Part shown: positions 56,815-64,000 of the stretch, one piece after another | How positions within the stretch are numbered: position 1 is the first letter of the stretch | How the letters are laid out: each line of letters starts with the position of its first letter | DNA from: Ypsolopha sequella | Taxonomy: Eukaryota > Arthropoda > Insecta > Lepidoptera > Ypsolophidae | Reading direction: 5' to 3' | DNA: 64,000 nt | Assembly (NCBI GenBank): GCA_934047225.1 | Contig: OW204005.1 | Coordinates: forward strand, 18,360,396 to 18,424,395 | Program-made: the position numbers and the translations under genes | The notes under the pieces: model-generated | What the model saw: only the letters and a program-made list of their open reading frames with translations | Told to the model about the DNA's origin: nothing | Database searches by the model: none

Positions 56815-58811
56815 TTACAAGGAAACTTGGCTTTCTTTTTTTATTTTTTTTTCTATCAATTCTAGTTCTTTCATTTTAATTTTTAATTCTAGTTCATGTA
56901 TTTTATCTCTATGTAAATTTTCCTTTGTTAGGATATCCTTTTGGATACGGATCATTTCAACCTTCTCTTCAGCCAACAAACGAAAGCTTTCACTAGCAGT
57001 CTTTTTTTTCTTGGTTGATGTTTCTTCTCGGTCTGAAATACAAAATACTGTAATAAATAAGATATCCGGTTTATGCGTGCTTAAGAAGTCACGTTGAGCC
57101 GTTGGTCCATTTATTCACCACCTATCACGTCTGGGAAGGAAAATCTTCAGTGAAAAGTAGGTGTCCCAAGTGTGGACTGTGCCTTACACAATTCACACTT
57201 GGTAAATCTCTGTCAGGGATTCATGTCTTATATGTGTATGTGTGTAAACTACTTAATTAAATACCATTATAGAAGCTTCACCACCTTATGGTACAATTTA
57301 GTTGGGACTCACCATTCATCAGTGCGGAGTCTTTCTTTTTTCTCAAGACATCTGTTCTATTGAGGATCTGAATATCTCCAGCTTCCTTAGTGTCAACTAA
57401 AATAATAAAATATGGCGTTACATTATCAACCATCAAGGACATGTTAATGGATTCACATTGGTCTATTTGTGCTTGAAGTACAGCAATAGGGCTCCACACC
57501 CCTCATGTTGGGATAGAATAATTGACAGTGTAAAGAGAGAATTTCATAGGGACATACTAAAATACTAGTACGATGTAATTTTAATTATTTTGATGCTGCT
57601 CACATTTCGGAATAATGTTAAGATTCTGAATTTTCTCACACTCAGAAGTTTCTGCAATACCTGAAAAATGCAATAAGAATTAATAAAATATAAGCTTACT
57701 AAGACAGTCTATTATAAGTTAGTACAAGCACCTTAATACCAACCTATGTCTGAAAGAATAGAAATATTGTATGTTTCTATTGGGTGTACCCTCTCTTCTT
57801 CAGGAATGGTCTCTTGGTACTGTCCCATCAATGCTGCATCGCCATCATAAATGGTATACAGACCATCAACTTGTGGCTCAATAAGTTTTTTTAGCTTATT
57901 TAAAGGATCATATTCATCTCCATCTGAGGGACCTGGACCACCTCCTACAATGAAATAAAAGTTGTATTCAGACCATTAAATCTGTATCTAGATGGTCACA
58001 GGTTACAATCTCTGAGGACACAATTGCTGTCCAGCAGGGCACTTGGAAATAATAAAAATAAATCCTAGTCGCCATAATCATTATATAATACAATTATAAA
58101 GTGAGTGCATTAACCCATAAAGCTATTGATTTTCTAGACACAATAGAATTTTATTGTAATCTTGCCTATATGTATATAGGCCGATGGAATGTGACGGATT
58201 GATATTGTTGTTGGTCACTGAAGATTTGATTTCATGCCCCACACATGATAATAATATGGCATAAACTCACCTGTTTTCATAACACAATATTTTCTTTTGT
58301 TTTCCTGTTTTTTTATCTCTTTTTCAAGCTCAGCATACCCTTTCTTGCAAACCTCAATTGGTTTATTTACTGAGGCAGCAACCTCATCCCAATTTTTCCC
58401 ATTTTCATCGAGGGCATTGATTAATGCTTCTTTTTCATCTTTATCTGGAATAGAAAACCAAAGTAAGAACAAATATGTTAAGATACACCAACTAAAGGTG
58501 CAAGTATATTTATATACAACAAATAACTTGCCTTTCAACATCATCTTTGCTTCAGAGTGTTCTTTTTTTATTTTACTTTTACAGTTTCTGTAGCAGGCTT
58601 GTAGGTTTTCTAGACTTCTCGGAACGCCTTTTGTGTTACTATTAAATAATGCTGTGATTTTCACCCAAGCTTTTTGCTTGTCAGCATGTTTAACTGCGTC
58701 CGATTTCTTGGACTCAATTATTTTCCCAAAGCCCTCAATGCAAGAAAAAAGGAGCATCTGCTCCTCTTTTGTGAAATTCGGGGCCCGACTACGATTCCCG
58801 TTTTCATTCAT
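56815..58811 (-). CDS. PIF/Harbinger Myb/SANT-like DNA-binding protein
   Basis: The accessory protein of the element; it recruits the transposase to the subterminal DNA (family knowledge). Six exons on the minus strand: 58811-58532, 58444-58271, 57944-57744, 57660-57604, 57396-57313 and 57032-56815. All introns are phase 1 and the join gives 337 residues without a stop. Intron 1 uses a GC-AG pair (AG then GCAAGT); the others are GT-AG. A Myb/SANT-like domain lies at about residues 12-90 (NFTKEEQMLLFSCIEGFGKI, then KAWVKITALF). A second helical segment has NWDEVAASVNKPIEVCKKGY, and the last 70 residues form a lysine/glutamate-rich coiled coil. AATAAA on the minus strand near 56775 may end the transcript. 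Alternative use of exon 4 as a terminal exon is possible, since it runs into TAA at 57578. Confidence 0.8.
57050..57240 (+). mobile_element. SINE-body fragment in an intron of the Myb-like gene
   Basis: AGTGTGGACTGTGCCTTACA and CTGTCAGGGATTCATGTCTT are SINE A/B body tracts. It is antisense to the Myb-like gene and fully inside its intron 5, so it does not break the coding sequence. Confidence 0.6.
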
Positions 58812-59736
58812 ATTTAAACAAAATAACACAAAATGAAACTTTATAAATTACAACTTATTTTGTTTCTAGCTGTGTGTGACTAACACATTTAATTGGGCCA
58901 ATGTCCCGTCATAAAACAAAGCACTGAATCATGAATTAATCAAAAATAATAAACTCGCGGAACTTTACATATAAATTGTCTGAAAACGTTTATAATTATG
59001 GTAATTACGGCCCGAGACAAGAACGAAGGAATGTCAAATGCATGCACTTTTTTTTCTCGTAGGCTCGTAGTGACATTCCCGGTTCGATTCACGCAATTTA
59101 AATTGCCAGAAACGTTAGAACTTTGCTAAACAGGTAAAACGGAACGTAGAGACTGTTTTACCGACGCGCTAATACAGATTAGTTAAAAATACTCAGGAGC
59201 AAGGTCGTGCAAGACGACGCTAATCGTGTTTAAGCTAAATAGAATTTTATGTTTAGTTAAACAAAATTAGTGTTAATTTAAATAAAAAGATATGCAAGCG
59301 GCCCTAAGTATTACTACGTATAGACCGACAACTCCCATACATCAAGGCGTAGCAAATTTTTAACGCGCCCTTACGACACTAGGTATCGCCAAGTGTTGCA
59401 AATAAGCTTGTTTAATTGGCTGCAAGTAAACTCTCATGGTTTCCATACCAAGTAAACATGTGGCTATAATAGTTTTGCTTAGAAAAACTAGATGGCGCTA
59501 AGTTGACAACACTAACAGTGAATATTTCAGCGCCATCTATTATCGAAGTAAAAATTATTTTCATGTTACGTGACATCGTTGTGTCACTAGCGTCACCAAT
59601 CGGTATTTTTTAGCATCTTGTTCGTTAGAGGATTTAGCAACGCCATCTAGATTTCGTTGGAATTTTACACCTTTTTTGTGACTACAAACTGATGTATGGG
59701 AACTGCTATTCTATACGTAGTAATACTTAGTCTATG

Positions 59737-60602
59737 ACGGAATCAAGGTTAGTTTGACTGCAAATTTAAATTTATGCCGTCCCTTACATTTCATATAAAA
59801 ATGATATTGACGGCATCAATTTAAGGTCGCTGTTAAACTTATCTTGGTTTCGTGCAACTGGGGTGTGGATAAAATGGTTTTTCCGCAGGCCTTTGTGTAA
59901 ATTCACTTCCATGATCACTTGGTGGTCCCTGATTTGTCTACCCATTAGTACATAGTACCTGATTCTCTGACGTTACCCTGTTGTCAGTTCTCTTCAGTAA
60001 TATTTCACATCTTGAGCTTAGCCTCTGTCTTATTAGCAGGAATGTTTGGCTGTTCTGATGAGGTACTTTAGGCAAGCACTAATTTTGTACGACACCATTT
60101 TGTATTACCTGAACAAGAGAAGGATACTGTAGGGAGTATAAAATCGTTCACACTTCTAGGTTTTTAAGTTTAAAACGCACAAGGTTTCGTTTTTGTAAGA
60201 AACCCAAAAAACAGTATAAGAAAAATATTTTAAAAAATACGGAAATATAAATTTAAAAGAAAACAGATTTAAAAAAGGCTTTGAAGAAATAAAAACTAAG
60301 GGATAATATTAAATTTAATTTGGTTTAAGAATTGAAATTTGTATATTTTTTTTAATATTTTGAAATGATATATATAATAAAGCTTAGCTCTTTTTGAGTT
60401 TGATATCAAAAACATATAAAAAATATGCAAGCAGAACATTTAAAAAAAATAAGAAAAAGTAATGAATATTATATACTTATATAAAAAAAAGAAATTCTGT
60501 TGCCCCATATTTTATATCTTATCCTAGGTAATTAAATAATTATAATTTTTAACATAAAATATAATAAATATAAGTATACATTTTAGAAACATTGTGCGTT
60601 TG
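59737..60602. other. lolal intron 3 stretch without a recognised feature
   Basis: Mixed sequence, then very AT-rich from 60200. No lolal terminal exon was found here. Confidence 0.4.
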
Positions 60603-61147
60603 AGAGGTTTCGCAGCCGGAGTGTGAAAAACCCGCCTTTTTCTAATTAATCGAAACAGAACACTTACATTCAAAATTTACTCAATAGTTCCTCAACAAAA
60701 CCTTATTACCTATGTTTTGTGTAAACTGTCATCGCAAAGTTTCCTTTGGTTTCTGTAAATTAGAATTTTAAAGGTTTAAATTATTTATTCATATTTATTG
60801 AAACAATTAACTTAAATAACATTAAAATAAAAATAAAAAGGATTAAAATAAATACAACTAAACTAAAAATATCCTTAAAAATAAACTAAAACACCTTAAA
60901 AAAAGATAAACTATATTATAAATAAAAAACTTCATCCAAATCGCTGCTCTGCGGCAAGGTGCAGTTTTAAATTGCAAACTTCTAATTTATAGAGACCAAT
61001 GGAAATGTTGCTATGGCAGTATACACAATACATAGGTAGGTAATAAGGTTTTGTTCAGGAACTATTGAGTAAATTTTGAAGATAAGTGTTCTGTTTCGAT
61101 TAATTAGAAAAAAGTGGATTTTTCACAATCCGGCTGCTAAACGGGTC
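60603..61147. mobile_element. GCAGCCGG-family MITE, copy 3, split
   Basis: Left GAGAGGTTTCGCAGCCGGAG, right end before TTAA at 61148-61151. The left TTAA has become TTGA. It is interrupted by the LINE relic at 60775-60975. Confidence 0.75.
60775..60975 (-). mobile_element. LINE 3' relic inside a MITE
   Basis: Minus strand CTGCACCTTGCCGCAGAGCA followed by a long A/T-rich tail, related to 3290-3490. It separates the two halves of the palindromic MITE. Confidence 0.5.
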
Positions 61148-61298
61148 TTAAGTTCGAAGTCGAAGTTATATGCTGTGTATTTCAGCTTGCCTAAAATACC
61201 TTTCTCGTAGCCACGCGATTTGCAGTTGAATTTTGACATTGAGTTCTAACAAGCATCCCATTTTACGTACACCGTATAATAAGGTCATTCGTTAACAA

Positions 61299-61693
61299 TC
61301 AAATTGGCATTTTCTATGTAGAATTTAAAGGTAACTCAATTTTCAGTACTAACATTTTTGCATTTTTTTTTTAGGAAAAACTAATCCAAATTTTACGATT
61401 TATTTTGTGTATGAATGAGACAATATTAAGCTAACAGCAACATTAATTTAATTTTTGAAAAGTGTGTGTGTGCTGTAAAAAAATATTACGAATCTTATCA
61501 TGGAAACGGATGGCATTTAAGACGAACATTTTTGAAAATGAAATTTTAGTTATCAAACTGACAATAGAAACAAAACTTAAAACGTAGATGTAAAACCTTG
61601 AAATCAACTTTCAAACAAAAAACAAACAATGGAATAATGGAAATAGCTATTGAATTCCAGAAATTATGAACATGGAAATTTCGGCAATTTCAT
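61299..61693. mobile_element. Dispersed repeat with ATGAAATCGCCG-type ends, copy 2
   Basis: Matches 3596-3967 (GAATGAGACAATATTAAGCT, CGTAGATGTAAAACC); it carries an extra GTGTGTGTGTGC tract. The left end is decayed. Confidence 0.6.
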
Positions 61694-61914
61694 AGGGTAC
61701 CTACCTATTTATTATATTTTCACAGTACAAAAGAGACGCTTTATAGAACTCTATTTCATAAACTGCATTCTTAAAGAAAATTTCTGGCAGTATTCCAGCT
61801 GACCTGTCATTAACCACGTGTTATGTTTTTGCATCAATATTTTTTGTTCAGGTGATATAGAAATGCTTTCATACAAAATCTGGGCTTCCCTAGTAACAAA
61901 ATGGCCGCCAGCTC

Positions 61915-62006
61915 CTACCTACTATTAAGACAGCGGCTAGGCTCAAGGTATGATATTACTAAAGGGACAGCAACCAGGGTATAGCTGGATGATCAGGTAT
62001 GGTGAT
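61915..62006 (+). pseudogene. Partial duplicate of lolal exon 3 and its donor
   Basis: CTCCTACCTACTATTAAGAC then AGCGGCTAGGCTCAAGGTAT encodes LLPTIKTAARLK and a GT donor, against [12 protein letters not shown] and GTGAGA at 53455-53497. The intronic ACCAGGGT(T)ATAG follows in both. The upstream part of the exon is missing, and no acceptor in frame was seen. Confidence 0.6.
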
Positions 62007-62045
62007 TGTGATACTGTTTGACAATGGACGCGACTGTCATATTAA

Positions 62046-62130
62046 TTTGACAGGCTGATAGAAATAAATTTCTATGTTTGAGCACTTGGCGATTTATCCA
62101 TCGCAAGGAGATATAAATTAACATTATATC
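62046..62130 (-). mobile_element. SINE C, copy 2 (fragment)
   Basis: Inverse of 20885-20965: GATTTATCCATCGCAAGGAG and TTAACATTATATCATT. Head missing. Confidence 0.7.
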
Positions 62131-62198
62131 ATTTAACAATATAACACTAGCGTCCTCTAGGCGCCAAGTGGCTCACTGTAAAAAGTGGGTATCTATAA

Positions 62199-62451
62199 TC
62201 TGTACTTGCGATTGTCGGTACTTGGTGAAACATCATCATCATTTTGATAAAAACACTTGTACTGTTTCACAATATCACTGTTTTATTAGTCCAACCGGTT
62301 TCGCCTTACGGCATTATCAAGGAGCTGTTAAAATTATTTTCTTTGTTTATTTATTATTTTAACAGCACCTTGATAATGCCGTAAGGCGAAACCGGTTGGA
62401 CTAATAAAACAGTGATATTGTGAAACAGTACAAGTGTTTTTATCAAAATTA
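62199..62451. mobile_element. Foldback insertion with 93/94-identical arms and 13-bp target duplication
   Basis: TGGGTATCTATAA occurs at 62186-62198 and 62452-62464. Between them are a 42-bp single-copy leader, left arm 62241-62334, a 21-nt loop, and right arm 62356-62449; the arms differ at one base. The + strand of the right arm reads CTTGATAATGCCGTAAGGCG then AAACCGGTTGGAC, which resembles a hammerhead core (CTGATGA, stem, GAAAC) but with changes at the positions equal to C3 and G8, so it should be inactive. The leader and arm recur non-palindromically at 11070-11175. Long, non-templated-looking duplication points to target-primed retrotransposition. Penelope-like origin is inferred. Confidence 0.8.
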
Positions 62452-62504
62452 TGGGTATCTATAAAATATAATTGCAGTATGGGAAAGCATATCGGTAAAT
62501 TCAC

Positions 62505-62790
62505 GAGTTGTGTTGAGACCTGGACAGGTCAGTTGGTAGAGTGATCGCCCGGTAAGCGAGAGGTCCCGGGTTCGAATCCAGGTTCAAGGGATCTAAAAAG
62601 GCCGACTTGGGTGAATCATAAAATGATTTGAAAGTAGGATGGAGTCTTTTTCACACGTGGAAAGGAATCATAATGTGATTCATGTAAAACGGCCTTTTTA
62701 GAGGACCTGAGCTCCTCACATCCAGATTTACTTTTCTTTCTGCGTTTCTATACTGCAATGATATAATGTTAATTTGACAGGCTGCGGTAA
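62505..62790 (+). mobile_element. SINE C, copy 3, split by a small MITE
   Basis: Head GACAGGTCAGTTGGTAGAGT, B-box GGGTTCGAATCCAGG; the body resumes at 62705 with CTGAGCTCCTCACATCCAGA and ends at about 62785. Confidence 0.8.
62592..62702. mobile_element. 111-bp MITE in SINE C
   Basis: Exact inverted ends TCTAAAAAGGCCG / CGGCCTTTTTAGA, flanked by GGA on both sides (possible 3-bp duplication). Internal GAATCATAAAATGATT-like tracts mirror each other. Confidence 0.8.
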
Positions 62791-62839
62791 GTTTATGGAG
62801 CACTAATTTCTTATAACGTTAAAAAATTTGACCTTAATA

Positions 62840-62950
62840 TAGTAGTTTATGTAACTGGCACATACAGAGGTTATTACAACAAGAGTTTTTTAATAGTATA
62901 CACGAGTGTTTTAATACCTAATTACGTGTAGTATCATACACTACTTTATC
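62840..62950. repeat. Relative of the AGTAGTTTATGCTAC repeat
   Basis: AGTAGTTTATGTAACTGG at the left and, inverted, AGTAGTGTATGATAC at the right. About 110 bp, diverged. Confidence 0.45.
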
Positions 62951-63674
62951 TACACTCATGCAATAGGTTACCTACCCATTTTCCAGTCGTAAGCTTTTCT
63001 TGATTTTGCTGGTTCGTTTTGATTGTTTGTCATTTTTGTTACTCAGTATTACTGCTGTCAGACATTTTTGTTCAGTGTAAAACTTTTGACAAACAAAAAA
63101 GGAGTAAAATATTAAATTAATAAACAACGGACAAAATCTAGCAGTTCACCATTCATGTGAGACAAGGGTCCGGTTACAAGTTCTACCGTCATTAAAATCA
63201 ATCGCAGTCCACCGCGCATGGGTTCGGTCACAAGTAACCATCATTCGAAGCATTCCCTATTAAAACCTCAAGCGTACCTGTATGGGCTAAGTTCCCTTTG
63301 CCTTCCTACTTCGTACTTTTACAACAGCAAAAGTTATTTAAAGACATTAATTTGTTAAGAAAACTGTACTTTTTTATTTAATTCTTTTCCTGTATTGGAG
63401 TCGCTCGTAAAAAAAAACATTTTGCTATATTTTTGAGCTCATAATAACTTATCGTAAAATCTTTACCATTCAAGAGAAATAGTGAGCGATACCTATCCAA
63501 AGAGAAAAAGTTTCATGAGTATTAGAGATAGAGACACATAAAGCTCATTTATTTTAGCGTGCGGCTTTCAATAGCGGTTAGCACTCCAGTCTAGTTATAA
63601 ACTTCTTGGGCGCCACAAATTAGCTTTGGCCTGACAGATCGGACATTGCGGCTTTAATTGAAGTTTTTTTTTGT
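62951..63674. other. Stretch without a recognised feature
   Basis: Nothing supported; the missing lolal terminal exon is not here. Confidence 0.4.
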
Positions 63675-63821
63675 ACCGCCTCTGTGGTCTAGTGGTCTCT
63701 ACGCAGGTTTGAATCCCACAGGGGCACATCTGTGCTCGGTCTGCGTACATCGGAAGGCACGTTAAGCTGTACGTCCACTTTGTGCCCTATGTAAGGTGAT
63801 AGGGTCACCACCAGGGTTCCC
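63675..63821 (+). mobile_element. tRNA-headed SINE (B-like), truncated by an insertion
   Basis: CCGCCTCTGTGGTCTAGTGG and GGTTTGAATCCCACAGGGGC are the A- and B-box regions; GGAAGGCACGTTAAGCTGTA follows. The usual next tract after GGGTCACCACC is absent because another element begins. Confidence 0.7.
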
Positions 63822-64000
63822 AACCCTCCCGGAATACCCGGGAGACTCCGGGAATATTGTTCAATATCAGAGCGGTGAATTCTTCCATCATACTTGTCAA
63901 CTGTTATTTTTTGCTTCTGCCTGATATACTAGTCCTCGCCCTCGTGAGCGTTCTATATGTGCAGTACAAGCTAGTAGCGCGCTTGTCTTGATAACAAGAG
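63822..64000. mobile_element. Start of a probable hAT-like element (runs off the window)
   Basis: CAGGGTTCCCAACCCTCCCG looks like a hAT terminal repeat, and the SINE is broken exactly there. The predicted 8-bp duplication is TCACCACC; its second copy would lie beyond 64000. Confidence 0.5.

Larger units (their letters stand above)
54957..59304. mobile_element. Complete PIF/Harbinger DNA transposon
   Basis: 4348 bp, terminal inverted repeats GGGCCGCTTGCAT (13 of 13 identical), target duplication TAA at 54954-54956 and 59305-59307, as expected for PIF/Harbinger (TWA sites). A subterminal motif TTAGCGTCTTGCACAAC near 55027 recurs inverted near the right end (TTAGCGTCGTCTTGCACGAC). It carries the two standard genes, transposase on + and Myb-like protein on -, facing each other, both without stops or frameshifts. 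It lies in lolal intron 3. Confidence 0.95.
54947..59736. mobile_element. Older MITE split by the Harbinger element
   Basis: CATAGACTAA (54947-54956) continues after the Harbinger element at 59308 with GTATTACTACGTATAGA. The inverse of this whole 27-bp end lies at 59710-59736. Without the insertion the element is about 440 bp. ACGGAA before and after it is a possible imperfect duplication; the superfamily is uncertain (hAT-like possible). Confidence 0.8.

Noticed and set aside
57578..57604. TAA after exon 4 of the Myb-like gene as its normal end
   Set aside because: A GTGAGC donor precedes it and two further exons join in phase and add a coiled coil; kept only as a possible alternative end.
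58297..58836. Plus-strand open frames over the Myb-like gene
   Set aside because: Antisense shadows; the minus-strand exons join with consistent phase and splice sites.
59888..59902. Acceptor-like TTTTTCCGCAG as a terminal lolal exon
   Set aside because: It would add only AFV before a stop, unlike the conserved lolal C-terminus.
62525..62590. A second tRNA gene
   Set aside because: Same SINE family; the acceptor stem does not pair and the head is interrupted downstream by a MITE.

Overview
The window looks like nuclear DNA of a moth or butterfly (Lepidoptera). The evidence is: intron-containing genes with insect-type proteins, an AT-rich background, tRNA-headed SINEs, RTE and CR1/Jockey-like LINE tails, and a very dense layer of palindromic MITEs, many flanked by TTAA. 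I had no database; family names rest on recognised protein motifs and on copies compared inside the window. No bacterial operon, CRISPR array, rRNA or convincing tRNA gene was seen.

Region 1 (about 1.4-42.5 kb, + strand) is a C2H2 zinc-finger transcription factor gene of the RREB1 / Drosophila pebbled (hindsight) family. A probable non-coding first exon lies near 1744-1889. A small coding exon at 14277-14362 carries the start codon. After an intron of 22.9 kb come four more coding exons (37259-40004, 40141-40807, 40893-41113, 42274-42535). All splice phases agree and give a 1317-residue protein with 12 zinc fingers and CtBP-type motifs. Its introns hold most of the repeats in the window.

Region 2 (about 49.6-53.5 kb and beyond, + strand) is lolal (lola-like, batman), a small BTB-only protein of the Trithorax-like/GAGA and Polycomb context. 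Three phase-0 coding exons give 110 of about 127 residues; the last exon appears to lie outside the window. About 8.4 kb downstream is a broken copy of the end of exon 3.

Region 3 (54957-59304) is a complete PIF/Harbinger DNA transposon: identical 13-bp terminal repeats, a TAA target duplication, an intact DDE transposase on + and an intact six-exon Myb/SANT-like protein on -, transcribed towards each other. It sits inside the terminal repeat of an older MITE.

The rest is a layered record of insertions: MITEs in SINEs, MITEs in MITEs, TTAA elements sharing one TTAA, and two foldback insertions (22395-22625 and 62199-62451) with 13-14 bp target duplications. The foldbacks carry a stem-loop that resembles a degenerate hammerhead-ribozyme core and may be relics of Penelope-like retroelements. 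Those foldbacks and the intact Harbinger element are the most notable contents. No wholly new gene system could be demonstrated.
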